From UBA10649 sp963842725 (GTDB lineage: Bacteria; Actinomycetota; Actinomycetes; S36-B12), in the NCBI GenBank assembly GCA_963842725.1, contig CAWJHN010000004.1:1178001-1242000 (forward strand): a stretch of DNA of 64,000 nucleotides. The letters run 5' to 3'. The translations under genes were made by a program, and so were the position numbers. Below the pieces are notes generated by a model. That model saw nothing but the letters and a program-made list of their open reading frames with translations. It had not been told where the DNA came from and did no database searches. This document shows, piece by piece, positions 16,437 through 24,206 of this stretch; position 1 is the first letter of the stretch, and every line of letters starts with the position of its first letter.

Positions 16437-16442
16437 TATACT
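16437..16442 (+). promoter_or_regulatory. -10 box of the tRNA-Gln/tRNA-Glu unit
   Basis: TATACT, one of the best -10 matches in the window, lies 39 bases before tRNA-Gln. GTCAGA at 16413-16418 is a poor -35 candidate at 18-base spacing. Confidence 0.6.
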
Positions 16443-16480
16443 TTCCGAGCCAGACGATGACGCCGAGCAATCGGCAGCCT

Positions 16481-16552
16481 TGGGGTATGGGGTAATTGGC
16501 AGCCCAACTGATTCTGGTTCAGTTAGTCTAGGTTCGAGTCCTGGTACCCCAG
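16481..16552 (+). tRNA. tRNA-Gln (anticodon CTG)
   Basis: A complete cloverleaf: acceptor TGGGGTA (16481-16487) with TACCCCA (16545-16551), anticodon stem ACTGA/TCAGT around loop TTCTGGT (anticodon CTG), and T-arm CTAGG-TTCGAGT-CCTGG with discriminator G16552. CCA is not encoded. It lies 75 bases downstream of gltX. Confidence 0.95.
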
Positions 16553-16604
16553 CGACATGCGGTCGCGAGAGCGGCCGCTCGTCATGTACGAGCACCACAC
16601 GCAC

Positions 16605-16677
16605 GGCCCCGTTGTGTAGTGGCCTAGCACGCCGCCCTCTCAAGGCGGTAGCGCGGGTTCGAATCCCGTCGGGGCTA
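16605..16677 (+). tRNA. tRNA-Glu (anticodon CTC)
   Basis: Acceptor GGCCCCG (16605-16611) pairs with CGGGGCT (16670-16676) including one terminal G-U. The anticodon stem CCGCC/GGCGG encloses CTCTCAA (anticodon CTC). T-arm GCGGG-TTCGAAT-CCCGT, discriminator A16677, no encoded CCA. It is followed 6 bases later by a strong hairpin. Confidence 0.95.
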
Positions 16678-16683
16678 CGCGAA

Positions 16684-16713
16684 GAGGGACTCCCCGGAAC
16701 CGGGGGGTCCCTC
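16684..16713. terminator. Terminator after the tRNA pair
   Basis: A 14-bp stem with one G-T pair, GAGGGACTCCCCGG / CCGGGGGGTCCCTC, around a two-base AA loop. Only a weak T-tract follows. Confidence 0.7.
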
Positions 16714-16725
16714 ATCTGCGTCCGG

Positions 16726-16770
16726 GCCCACTGCGTCGAGGCCCACTGCGTCGAGGTCCACTGCGCCCTA
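16726..16770. repeat. 15-bp tandem repeat, about 2.7 copies
   Basis: GCCCACTGCGTCGAG occurs twice in tandem (16726-16740, 16741-16755), followed by a decayed copy. It lies in the 100 bases between the tRNA terminator and the end of ndgR. No function is evident. Confidence 0.7.
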
Positions 16771-16813
16771 GGGCCACGGCGTCTGCCATTCGTACCGCCG
16801 GTCCGTCCGCGGG

Positions 16814-17512
16814 CTAGGAGAGGGCGGTCGTCAGGTCGCGGGCCGCGGCCAGGAGCACGCGCAGCTGCGTCCGGGTGGGACGCTCGAGGCGGTCGATCGG
16901 ACCGGACACGCTCGCGGCTGCCACGACGTCACCGTTGCCGTCCCGCACGGGCGCGGAGATCGACGCGACTCCGGGCTCGCGCTGGGCCAGGCTGTGCGCC
17001 CAGCCACGACTGCGGACCAGCGCCAGGTCGTCGGCGTCGAAGGCGGCGCCGTCGAGAAGGCGTCCCTGCTCTTCGGCCGGGAGCCACGCGACGAGAACCT
17101 GTGCCGCAGAACCGGCCCGCAGCGTCAGCAGGGAGCCGACGGGCACGGTGTCGCGCAGCCCGGCGGGCGGCTCGGCCGCCGCGATGCACAGACGGCTGCC
17201 GGCCTGGCGCCGGTAGACCTGAGCGCTGACGCCGAGCCGGTCGCGGAGTTCCACCACGGCCGCCTGGGCGAGGGGCAGCAGCGGGTCGCTCTCCCCGCTC
17301 CAGCGCAGGAGCCGAACGCCAAGGGTGAAACGTCCGGCCGCATCGCGATCCAGCAGGCCATGGTGCTCGAGGGCGACCGCGAGGCGGTGCGCCGTCGGAC
17401 GAGGGATCCCGGTCCGCGTCACCAGGTCGGAGAGCGACGCCGGGCCGCCGCTGGCCGCGTCCAGCAGGGCCACGGTCTTGTCCACAACGCCGACTCCGCT
17501 ACTATTGTCCAC
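16814..17512 (-). CDS. ndgR: IclR-family regulator, NdgR type
   Basis: A 232-residue regulator with an N-terminal winged helix (SLSDLVTRTGIPRPTAHRLAVA) and the C-terminal IclR effector domain (VSAQVYRRQAGSRLCIAAAE, GSAAQVLVAW, EREPGVASISAPVRD pattern). In streptomycetes and mycobacteria the ortholog, starting with the same DNSSGVGV motif, sits divergent from leuCD and controls leucine and other amino-acid genes. The GTG at 17512 is chosen because it begins exactly at that conserved motif; a longer frame to 17578 would run into the leuC promoter. It faces leuC across 64 bases holding an inverted repeat. Confidence 0.92.
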   Translation of the reverse strand: MDNSSGVGVVDKTVALLDAASGGPASLSDLVTRTGIPRPTAHRLAVALEHHGLLDRDAAGRFTLGVRLLRWSGESDPLLPLAQAAVVELRDRLGVSAQVYRRQAGSRLCIAAAEPPAGLRDTVPVGSLLTLRAGSAAQVLVAWLPAEEQGRLLDGAAFDADDLALVRSRGWAHSLAQREPGVASISAPVRDGNGDVVAAASVSGPIDRLERPTRTQLRVLLAAARDLTTALS

Positions 17513-17527
17513 ACAGTGATCCTTGTG

Positions 17528-17542
17528 TCTCACATAGTGAGA
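17528..17542. promoter_or_regulatory. Candidate NdgR operator between ndgR and leuC
   Basis: TCTCAC-ATA-GTGAGA is a perfect 6+3+6 inverted repeat in the middle of the 64-base divergent gap, within an AT-richer patch. Position and symmetry suit an IclR-type regulator acting on both genes. Confidence 0.6.
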
Positions 17543-17576
17543 TGTCAAGGTCGGAGCGACGGACGGTGGAGGTGCC

Positions 17577-18986
17577 ATGGGACGGACACTGGCGGAGAAG
17601 GTCTGGGCGGGTCATGTGGTCCGCAGCTCTGAGGGCGAGCCCGATCTGCTGTACATCGACCTCCATCTCGTGCACGAGGTGACCAGCCCCCAGGCGTTCG
17701 ACGGGCTGCGGGCCGCGGGCCGCACCGTCCGGCGGCCGGAACTGACGCTGGCGACCGAGGACCACAACGTCCCGACGCAGGACATCGACCTGCCGATCGC
17801 GGACCCGGTCTCGCGGGCACAGGTCGACGCGCTCCGCCGCAACTGCGCCGAGTTCGGCGTACCGGTCTACTCCCTGGGAGACATCGAGCAGGGCATCGTG
17901 CACGTCGTCGGGCCCCAGCTCGGACTGACGCAACCGGGCATGACTGTCGTGTGCGGCGACTCGCACACCTCGACGCACGGTGCGTTCGGGGCGCTCGCGT
18001 TCGGGATCGGGACCAGCGAGGTCGAGCACGTGCTGGCCACCCAGACGCTGCCGCTCAAGCCCTTCAAGACCATGGCCATCACGGTCGAGGGCCAGTTGCC
18101 GCCCGGGGTGACGGCCAAGGACCTCACCCTCGCCGTCATTGCGCAGATCGGAACAGGGGGCGGGCAGGGCTACGTGCTGGAGTACCGCGGCTCCGCGATC
18201 CGCAGCCTGTCCATGGAAGGCCGGATGACACTGTGCAACATGTCGATCGAGGCCGGAGCGCGGGCCGGGATGGTGGCCCCGGACGAGACCACCTACGAGT
18301 ACCTCAAGGGGCGTCCGCACGCACCGCAGGGTGACGACTGGGATGACGCCGTTGCCTACTGGTCGACCCTGCCGTCCGACGACGACGCCGCCTTCGACGC
18401 AGAGGTCGTCATCGACGCGTCCACCCTGAGTCCGTACGTCACCTGGGGCACCAACCCCGGCCAGGGCCTGCCGCTCTCGGCAACGGTGCCCACCGTGGAC
18501 GATGCCGCAGACGAGGTCGAGCGCGTCGCGATCGAGCGGGCACTGGAGTACATGGCCCTGACGCCAGGCATGCCCTTGCGCGACATCCGAGTCGACACGG
18601 TCTTCGTCGGATCCTGCACGAACGGACGCATCGAGGACCTGCGCGCGGTGGCGGCGGTCCTGAAGGGGCGCTCCGTCGCGGACTCGGTGCGCATGCTCAT
18701 CGTGCCGGGATCCGTGCGGGTGAAGCTGCAGGCCGAGGAGGAGGGCCTGGACTCGGTCTTCACCGCTGCTGGCGCGGAATGGCGCGAGGCGGGCTGCTCG
18801 ATGTGCCTTGCCATGAACCCGGACAAGCTCGCCCCGGGGGAGCGCAGCGCGTCCACGTCCAATCGCAATTTCGAGGGCCGTCAGGGACCGGGCGGGCGAA
18901 CCCACCTCGTCTCGCCGGCGGTCGCGGCGGCGACCGCCGTCACCGGACGCCTGTCATCGCCCGCAGATCTCGCACCGGTCGCCTGA
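17577..18986 (+). CDS. leuC: 3-isopropylmalate dehydratase large subunit
   Basis: A 469-residue aconitase-family subunit carrying the 4Fe-4S cluster: cysteines in VFVGSCTNGRIEDL and EAGCSMCLAMNPDKL, plus GDSHTSTHGAFGA. With LeuD it isomerises 2-isopropylmalate and, with CimA present, citramalate in isoleucine synthesis. GGAGG lies 7 bases before the ATG. leuD follows after 18 bases. Confidence 0.97.
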   Translation: MGRTLAEKVWAGHVVRSSEGEPDLLYIDLHLVHEVTSPQAFDGLRAAGRTVRRPELTLATEDHNVPTQDIDLPIADPVSRAQVDALRRNCAEFGVPVYSLGDIEQGIVHVVGPQLGLTQPGMTVVCGDSHTSTHGAFGALAFGIGTSEVEHVLATQTLPLKPFKTMAITVEGQLPPGVTAKDLTLAVIAQIGTGGGQGYVLEYRGSAIRSLSMEGRMTLCNMSIEAGARAGMVAPDETTYEYLKGRPHAPQGDDWDDAVAYWSTLPSDDDAAFDAEVVIDASTLSPYVTWGTNPGQGLPLSATVPTVDDAADEVERVAIERALEYMALTPGMPLRDIRVDTVFVGSCTNGRIEDLRAVAAVLKGRSVADSVRMLIVPGSVRVKLQAEEEGLDSVFTAAGAEWREAGCSMCLAMNPDKLAPGERSASTSNRNFEGRQGPGGRTHLVSPAVAAATAVTGRLSSPADLAPVA

Positions 18987-19004
18987 GTCGGAACGGAGTA
19001 AGCC

Positions 19005-19601
19005 ATGGACAGCTTCATCATGCACACGGGGTCGGCCGTTCCGCTGCGTCGCAGCAACGTGGATACCGACCAGATCATCCCTGCGGAGTACCTCAAGCGG
19101 ATCACGCGTCACGGGTTCGAGGACGGACTGTTCGCCGCCTGGCGCAAGGATCCCGCGTTCGTGCTCAACCAGCCGCAGCACTCGGGTGCGACGATTCTGA
19201 TCGCGGGACCTGACTTCGGGACCGGCTCGTCGCGCGAGCACGCCGTATGGGCCTTGCAGGACTATGGTTTCGCCGTCGTGCTGTCCTCGCGGTTCGCGGA
19301 CATCTTCCGCGGGAACTCGGGCAAGGGCGGGCTGCTGACCGCACAGGTGCCACAGGACGTCATCGAGCGACTGTGGAGCGCGGTGGAGGCCGATCCGGCG
19401 TTGGAGGTCACAGTCGACCTCGAGGCACGTCAGGTGCGGGCCGGCAGCCTCGTCGCCGCCTTCGATGTCGACGACTATGTGCGTTGGCGTCTGATGGAGG
19501 GCCTCGACGACATCGGGATCACGCTCACGCACGAGGCGGACATCTCCGAGTTCGAGACCGCTCGCCCGTCGTTCAAGCCCACGACGGTCTCCGTGACCTA
19601 G
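19005..19601 (+). CDS. leuD: 3-isopropylmalate dehydratase small subunit
   Basis: A 198-residue swivel-domain subunit with NVDTDQIIPAEYLKR, the substrate loop GPDFGTGSSREHAVWAL and FADIFRGNSGKGGLL. It completes the LeuCD heterodimer. The ATG has a modest purine-rich site (GGAGTAAG) upstream. A strong hairpin after its stop separates it from hup. Confidence 0.97.
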   Translation: MDSFIMHTGSAVPLRRSNVDTDQIIPAEYLKRITRHGFEDGLFAAWRKDPAFVLNQPQHSGATILIAGPDFGTGSSREHAVWALQDYGFAVVLSSRFADIFRGNSGKGGLLTAQVPQDVIERLWSAVEADPALEVTVDLEARQVRAGSLVAAFDVDDYVRWRLMEGLDDIGITLTHEADISEFETARPSFKPTTVSVT

Positions 19602-19629
19602 ATCACGCCCCTGGTATGCCGCCTACGGT

Positions 19630-19678
19630 CGACGCCGTGGATTCCCGTTGCGGGGCAACAGGAATCCACGGCGCGTCG
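19630..19678. terminator. Branched hairpin between leuD and hup
   Basis: CGCCGTGGATTCC (19633-19645) pairs perfectly with GGAATCCACGGCG (19661-19673), and an inner GTTGC/GCAAC stem lies within the loop. A short T-containing tract follows. Probable terminator of leuCD upstream of the hup promoter. Confidence 0.65.
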
Positions 19679-19703
19679 ATTTCGCTTGTCGCGAAGTCAC
19701 GGC

Positions 19704-19709
19704 TAGCCT
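19704..19709 (+). promoter_or_regulatory. -10 box of hup
   Basis: TAGCCT, 52 bases before the GTG start, just after the leuD hairpin. The leader between them carries the ribosome-binding site. Confidence 0.4.
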
Positions 19710-19761
19710 TGGGATGATCGGCCGACCGGCCGTACCTGACACCCTCCGGAGGGGTTTTCCT

Positions 19762-20358
19762 GTGAACAAGGCAGAACTGATTGATGCCGTGGCGGCTCGC
19801 TTCGACCACAGCAAGCGCGATGTCACCGAGATCATCGAGGCTCTATTCGACGAGACCAAGCGCGCCGTCGTCCGTGGCGAGAAGGTTGCTGTCAGCGGCT
19901 TCGGAGTGTTCGAGTCCCAGGCCCGCAAGGCTCGCCTCGGCCGCAACCCGCGCACCGGCGAGACCGTGAAGATCAAGGCCACGAAGCTGCCGAAGTTCCG
20001 CCCGGGCGCGGAGTTCAAGGCAGTCGTCTCTGGCGCCAAGAAGATCGTCGCGAAGGCGCCGGTGAAGAAGGCCGCTCCCGTGCGCAGGGCGGCAGCACCC
20101 GTGAAGAAGGCCGCGCCGGCGACGAAGGCCGCCGCACCGGTCAAGAAGGCCGCACCGGTCAAGAAGGCCGCCGCTCCCGTGAAGAAGGCCGCACCGGTGA
20201 AGAAGGCCGCCGCTCCCGTGAAGAAGGCCGCACCGGTGAAGAAGGCCGCCGCTCCGGTGAAGAAGGCTGCGCCGGTGAAGAAGGCCGCACCGGCCACCAA
20301 GGCCGCCGCACCGGTGAAGAAGGCAGCACCGGCGAAGAAGGCCGTCGCGAAGAAGTAG
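19762..20358 (+). CDS. hup: HU-family nucleoid protein with Lys/Ala/Pro tail
   Basis: A 198-residue protein. Residues 1-90 are a normal HU fold (VNKAELIDAVAARFDHSKRD, then GFGVFESQARKARLGRNPRTG with the DNA-contacting arm). From about residue 95 to the end is a basic tail of PVKKAA-type repeats, like mycobacterial HupB and other actinobacterial HU proteins; such tails bind and compact DNA. The GTG at 19762 is preceded by CCGGAGG and starts at the HU consensus. The tail is encoded by 39-base repeats, which invites copy-number variation. Confidence 0.95.
   Translation: MNKAELIDAVAARFDHSKRDVTEIIEALFDETKRAVVRGEKVAVSGFGVFESQARKARLGRNPRTGETVKIKATKLPKFRPGAEFKAVVSGAKKIVAKAPVKKAAPVRRAAAPVKKAAPATKAAAPVKKAAPVKKAAAPVKKAAPVKKAAAPVKKAAPVKKAAAPVKKAAPVKKAAPATKAAAPVKKAAPAKKAVAKK
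20161..20277 (+). repeat. 39-bp in-frame repeats in the hup tail
   Basis: Three tandem 39-base units each encode KKAAAPVKKAAPV. The first two (20161-20199, 20200-20238) are identical and the third differs at three bases. Confidence 0.9.
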
Positions 20359-20378
20359 CCGCTCACCCCCCGCGAGCC

Positions 20379-20408
20379 GTGGCCCCCCGTCCCTGGACGG
20401 GGGGCCAC
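20379..20408. terminator. Bidirectional hairpin between hup and cofC
   Basis: GTGGCCCCCCGTCC (20379-20392) and GGACGGGGGGCCAC (20395-20408) pair perfectly over 14 bp with a two-base loop. It lies 20 bases after the hup stop and 36 bases from the convergent cofC stop. Confidence 0.7.
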
Positions 20409-20444
20409 GTCGTCGTTCGGCCGGGGGCGTTCTTGGGGGAACGC

Positions 20445-21131
20445 CTACGGCGGGCTTCCCAGCGACCCGCGGACGGCGGCAGCCGTATGCGGTCCGACGC
20501 CCAGCGCCAGTGCGGCCACGAGGTCCGCACGCGTGTCGACGTCACGCCTGGCGCCCGCCAGTGACGCGGACGACCCCGGACCGTGGGCTGCGATATCCAC
20601 GGCACCCGAGGCCCGGTGGGCGCTTGCCGACTCGGGTCCGAACCGGGGGTCGATGTCGACACCGCGATGGCCGAACAGCATCGTCGTCCCGCTTCCGGAT
20701 GCATCGGCCAGGTACGACCGGGCGTGGGCATCGGCCCGGTCGAGAGCCTCCGCCAGCGCCGCCGGTGTAAGGCAGGGCAGGTCGGACACGAGCACGGCGA
20801 TGCCGACCTCGGATCGAGCGGCGAGCGCGGCCTGGCGAGCCGCCGCATTGATCCCGGGGTACGCCTCGTCGGAGAGGACCACGGCCCCGCGATCCTCGGC
20901 CCACCGGGCGATGCTCGGGTCCGAGGTGGTGACGATGACCTCGAGGACGGCCGGGCACGCGGCTGCAGCGCCGAGCGTGTCCTGGAAGAACGCCAGAGCC
21001 AGCGCGCCCGGGGTGCCGCCCGCAACGTGGCCCATGCGTGACTTCGCCGCGTCGAGCCCCTTCACGGGCAGGACGATCGACCAGGTCACGCTGCTGTCCC
21101 GATCCTCGCCCACGCCACCATCCAACAGCAT
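20445..21131 (-). CDS. cofC: Phosphoenolpyruvate/2-phospholactate guanylyltransferase (F420 synthesis)
   Basis: A 228-residue nucleotidyltransferase of the CofC/FbiD family, which joins GTP to phosphoenolpyruvate or 2-phospholactate to make the side-chain precursor of coenzyme F420. Visible are the N-terminal VLPVKGLDAAKSRM, VLVSDLPCLTP, the metal/nucleotide region ADASGSGTTMLFG, FGPESASAHRASGAV, and the C-terminal DVDTRADLVAAL. A GTG at 21089, just before TWSIVLPVKG, is an alternative start closer to the family N-terminus. The location beside hup and gpsA matches mycobacterial fbiD. Other F420 genes are not in the window. Confidence 0.9.
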   Translation of the reverse strand: MLLDGGVGEDRDSSVTWSIVLPVKGLDAAKSRMGHVAGGTPGALALAFFQDTLGAAAACPAVLEVIVTTSDPSIARWAEDRGAVVLSDEAYPGINAAARQAALAARSEVGIAVLVSDLPCLTPAALAEALDRADAHARSYLADASGSGTTMLFGHRGVDIDPRFGPESASAHRASGAVDIAAHGPGSSASLAGARRDVDTRADLVAALALGVGPHTAAAVRGSLGSPP

Positions 21132-21195
21132 CAGCGAGTTGGTCGAGCGCCAGCCGCTTCCGTCCGGACGGGCACCCTCGGATCCGAATTCCGGC

Positions 21196-21201
21196 TACCC
21201 T
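21196..21201 (+). promoter_or_regulatory. -10 box of the acyltransferase gene
   Basis: TACCCT, 22 bases before the ATG at 21224, with GGAGGGAGGG as the ribosome-binding site between them. Confidence 0.4.
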
Positions 21202-21223
21202 CGCAGAGTCGGAGGGAGGGTTC

Positions 21224-21997
21224 ATGGCGGCGGTGCCGCACGTTCGTCGCAGCCAGTCGCTCGGCTTCTCCTACCGGTTTGCGGTGGGCCTGCTGTGGCC
21301 TTTCATGCGCACGGCCGTCCGGTGGGAGATCGACGGCGCGCAGCGGCTCACCGAGGCTCGGGCCGGCATCGTCGTGGCTCCCAACCACACCTCGTGGTTC
21401 GACCCTTTCGTCGTGGCGTACACGCTGTGGATGGCGGATCGGCCTCCGCGGTTCCTGGGCAAGGAAGCGGTCTTCCGCATCCCGTTCTTCGGCGGGATCC
21501 TGAAGCGGGCGGGACAGATCCCGGTGTACCGGGAGACCACCGAGGCCGTGTCGGCAATCCGCGACGCGTTGACCGCACTCGAGAACGGCGAGTGCGTGGT
21601 GATCTACCCCGAGGGAACGATCACGCGCGACCCTGATCTGTGGCCGATGACGGCCAAGACCGGTGCGGTCCGCGTGGCGCTCGCCTCGGGTCGCCCACTC
21701 TTCCCGTTGGCGCAATGGGGCGCACAGGATGTCATGGGGCCGTACAAGAAGGAGCTGCGGATCCTGCCTCGCAAGACCATGCGGATCAGGATCGGTCCCG
21801 AGGTGGACCTCGCGGACCTCCAGGGCCGCCCGCTCGACGGCGCAACGATCGCCATCGCGAGCGAACGGCTGATGGACGCCCTGACCGCGTTGGTCGCCGA
21901 GCTCCGTGGCGAGCCCGCCCCCGCCGTCCGCTACGACTACCGGACCGCGCAGCGACAGCCACCCGACCCGCCGCCCGCGGACCTGCGGCCGTCATGA
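21224..21997 (+). CDS. plsC: 1-acyl-sn-glycerol-3-phosphate acyltransferase
   Basis: A 257-residue PlsC-family acyltransferase with NHTSWFD for the catalytic His-x4-Asp box, the substrate-binding FLGKEAVFRIPFFGGILKR and YPEGT. It makes phosphatidic acid from lysophosphatidic acid at the membrane. gpsA, which supplies glycerol-3-phosphate, follows 79 bases downstream, so the pair serves phospholipid synthesis. The ATG at 21224 is decided by a very strong purine-rich site. The C-terminal 30 residues are Pro-rich and variable. Confidence 0.9.
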   Translation: MAAVPHVRRSQSLGFSYRFAVGLLWPFMRTAVRWEIDGAQRLTEARAGIVVAPNHTSWFDPFVVAYTLWMADRPPRFLGKEAVFRIPFFGGILKRAGQIPVYRETTEAVSAIRDALTALENGECVVIYPEGTITRDPDLWPMTAKTGAVRVALASGRPLFPLAQWGAQDVMGPYKKELRILPRKTMRIRIGPEVDLADLQGRPLDGATIAIASERLMDALTALVAELRGEPAPAVRYDYRTAQRQPPDPPPADLRPS

Positions 21998-22010
21998 TGG
22001 TGCCGGCCCG

Positions 22011-22016
22011 TACCCT
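22011..22016 (+). promoter_or_regulatory. -10 box of gpsA
   Basis: TACCCT, 60 bases before the gpsA start. Confidence 0.35.
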
Positions 22017-22076
22017 TCCGCACAGTGCGGTGGACGATCGACGTCATGGCCGGCAACGCCAGAGGACGGAGTGGTG

Positions 22077-23087
22077 ATGACACGGGTGGCGATCATGGGA
22101 AGCGGCTCGTGGGGGACCGCCTTCGGGATGGTGTTGGCGGATGCCGGCAGTGACGTCATGGTCTGGGGGCGGGACCAGGGCGTCTCCGATGACATCAACC
22201 GGAATCACCGAAACGATGCCTTCCATCCGGGCATCGAGTTGCCCCCGCGCGTCTCGGCGACGACGGATCCGGTGGAGGCCCTCGAAGGAGCGCCGCTGGT
22301 CGTACTGGCCGTCCCCGCCCAGGTGCTGCGCGAGAACCTCACGGTATGGGCTCCGCACCTCTCCGACCACGCCGTTCTCGTCAGCCTGATGAAGGGCATC
22401 GAGCTCGGGACGACGAAGCGCATGAGCGAGGTCATCGGCGAGGCGGCCGGCGTGCCGGCCGACCGGATCGCCGTGGTGTCGGGGCCGAACCTCGCCCGCG
22501 AGATCGCCGACCGCCAGCCGGCCGCGACCACGGTCGCGTGCGCCGATGAGGAGAGCGCACGCCGGCTTCAGGACGCCTGCACCAACGACTACTTCCGCCC
22601 GTACTGGACGACAGACGTGATCGGCACCGAGATCGGCGGCGCGGTCAAGAACGTCATCGCGCTGGCGAACGGCATCGCTGCCGGCATGGGACTCGGCGAG
22701 AACTCACAGGCCTCGCTGATCACCCGCGGGCTGGCCGAGATGGCCCGACTCGGCGTCGCGCTCGGTGCCGACCCGCTCACCTTCCAGGGACTGGCGGGCG
22801 TGGGCGATCTCGTTGCGACCTGTCAGTCGCCCCTGTCCCGCAACCGGACGTTCGGATTCAACCTCGGGCGCGGGCTGTCGGTCGAGGAGACCATCGCCAT
22901 CACCCGACAGACCTGCGAGGCGTACAAGAGCTGCCAGCCGATCCTGGACCTCGGGCTCCGGCACGGGGTCGAGATGCCCATCACCGAGCAGGTGGTGCAG
23001 GTCGTGCATCACGGCCGGTCCCCACGACTGATGGCGGCGTCCTTCATGTCCCGGGACACCAAGGCCGAGGCGCAACTGGGGGAGTGA
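22077..23087 (+). CDS. gpsA: Glycerol-3-phosphate dehydrogenase [NAD(P)+]
   Basis: A 336-residue cytoplasmic enzyme that reduces dihydroxyacetone phosphate to glycerol-3-phosphate for phospholipids. The Rossmann motif is MGSGSWGTAFG, and the catalytic lysine lies in GGAVKNVIALANGIAAGMGLG. The start is ambiguous among GTG 22071, GTG 22074 and ATG 22077, which are consecutive; ATG 22077 matches the family N-terminus. It lies between plsC and the SPFH gene. Confidence 0.95.
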   Translation: MTRVAIMGSGSWGTAFGMVLADAGSDVMVWGRDQGVSDDINRNHRNDAFHPGIELPPRVSATTDPVEALEGAPLVVLAVPAQVLRENLTVWAPHLSDHAVLVSLMKGIELGTTKRMSEVIGEAAGVPADRIAVVSGPNLAREIADRQPAATTVACADEESARRLQDACTNDYFRPYWTTDVIGTEIGGAVKNVIALANGIAAGMGLGENSQASLITRGLAEMARLGVALGADPLTFQGLAGVGDLVATCQSPLSRNRTFGFNLGRGLSVEETIAITRQTCEAYKSCQPILDLGLRHGVEMPITEQVVQVVHHGRSPRLMAASFMSRDTKAEAQLGE

Positions 23088-23169
23088 TCCCGCGTTCGGC
23101 GCGCCGTGACCCATGGCGGGGTGAAACCATGGAACGGGACCGGACGGTCCGGTGCGAACGGGAGGAACC

Positions 23170-24168
23170 ATGAGCGCCGAGCGGGTCGTCACCGTCACCC
23201 GGGGGGCCGTCATGCTCGTCGTGACGATCCTGCTCGGGGTTGCCGCCACCGCCGCCATCGTCTTGTCGTTCACGGCGACATCGTCACCGACAGGCGACCC
23301 GACGTGGTCCCTGTTCATCGGCGGCGTCCTCGCCTCGATCGTCTTCTTCGGCCTCATGCCCGGCTTCTTCACGCTGCAGCCCAACGAATCGCGGGTGCTC
23401 GTGCTGTTCGGCAACTACCGCGGCACCGTGCGTCAGGGCGGGTTCCACTGGGCGAACCCCTTCTACAGCAACGGCAACCCGCAGGTCCAGTCGCAGAACG
23501 CCGAGGAGGGCGCGGGCTCGAAGACCTCGCGCACGGCCCTGAAGAAGTCGTCGAGTGGCCGGCGGTTCAAGGTCTCGCTGCGAGCCCGGACGTTTCTCGG
23601 CGACAAGCTGAAGGTGAACGACCGGCGCGGGAACCCGGTCGAGATCGCGGCCATGGTCGTCTGGCACGTCCAGGACACGGCCCAGGCGGTGTTCGACGTC
23701 GACAACTACGAGACGTACGTCACCACGCAGGCCGAGACCGCGCTGCGTCACATCGCGACCGCGTACAGCTACGACCAGGGCGAGGACGTGGCCGGATCGG
23801 AGGCGGAGATCACGCTCCGGGGGAACCCCGACGAGGTGTCGGCGACACTGAGAGAGGACCTCGGGACCCGGCTCGCAGCCGCCGGCGTGGTGGTCGACGA
23901 CGCGCGCTTGACCCATCTGGCGTACGCCCCCGAGATCGCCCAGGCGATGCTCCGACGCCAGCAGGCCGAGGCTGTGATCGCGGCGCGCCGCAAGATCGTC
24001 ACCGGCGCCGTCAGCATGGTCGAGATGGCCCTGCAGGAGCTCGACGCGAACGCTGTCGTCGAACTCGACAACGAGCGGCGCGCCGCGATGGTCAGCAACC
24101 TGCTGGTCGTCCTGTGCGGAGAGGCCGACGTGACCCCTGTGCTCAACACCGGCACGATGACTGCGTAG
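23170..24168 (+). CDS. SPFH/band 7 membrane protein
   Basis: A 332-residue protein with two N-terminal hydrophobic segments (about residues 12-35 and 48-70) followed by an SPFH domain (LQPNESRVLVLFGNYRGTVRQ to about residue 275), including the helical stretch AMLRRQQAEAVIAARRKIVTGA. SPFH proteins form membrane-bound ring assemblies and often modulate proteases. No protease or NfeD partner lies adjacent. The ATG at 23170 follows GGAGGAACC. The role is inferred only from the family. Confidence 0.88.
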   Translation: MSAERVVTVTRGAVMLVVTILLGVAATAAIVLSFTATSSPTGDPTWSLFIGGVLASIVFFGLMPGFFTLQPNESRVLVLFGNYRGTVRQGGFHWANPFYSNGNPQVQSQNAEEGAGSKTSRTALKKSSSGRRFKVSLRARTFLGDKLKVNDRRGNPVEIAAMVVWHVQDTAQAVFDVDNYETYVTTQAETALRHIATAYSYDQGEDVAGSEAEITLRGNPDEVSATLREDLGTRLAAAGVVVDDARLTHLAYAPEIAQAMLRRQQAEAVIAARRKIVTGAVSMVEMALQELDANAVVELDNERRAAMVSNLLVVLCGEADVTPVLNTGTMTA

Positions 24169-24194
24169 GTGCCTCGCCCGTCCCACCACCTCCC

Positions 24195-24200
24195 TACAAT
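24195..24200 (+). promoter_or_regulatory. -10 box of the propeller-protein gene (leaderless)
   Basis: TACAAT, a near-consensus box, exactly 6 bases before the GTG at 24207. Confidence 0.6.
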
Positions 24201-24206
24201 CCGTCC

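Noticed and set aside
16726..16770. 15-bp tandem repeat as an attachment site next to tRNAs
   Set aside because: It does not match a tRNA 3' end, there is no integrase nearby other than chromosomal xerC 46 kb away, and no foreign DNA follows.
20161..20277. CRISPR-like array
   Set aside because: The 39-base repeats are contiguous, in frame and encode the hup tail; there are no spacers.
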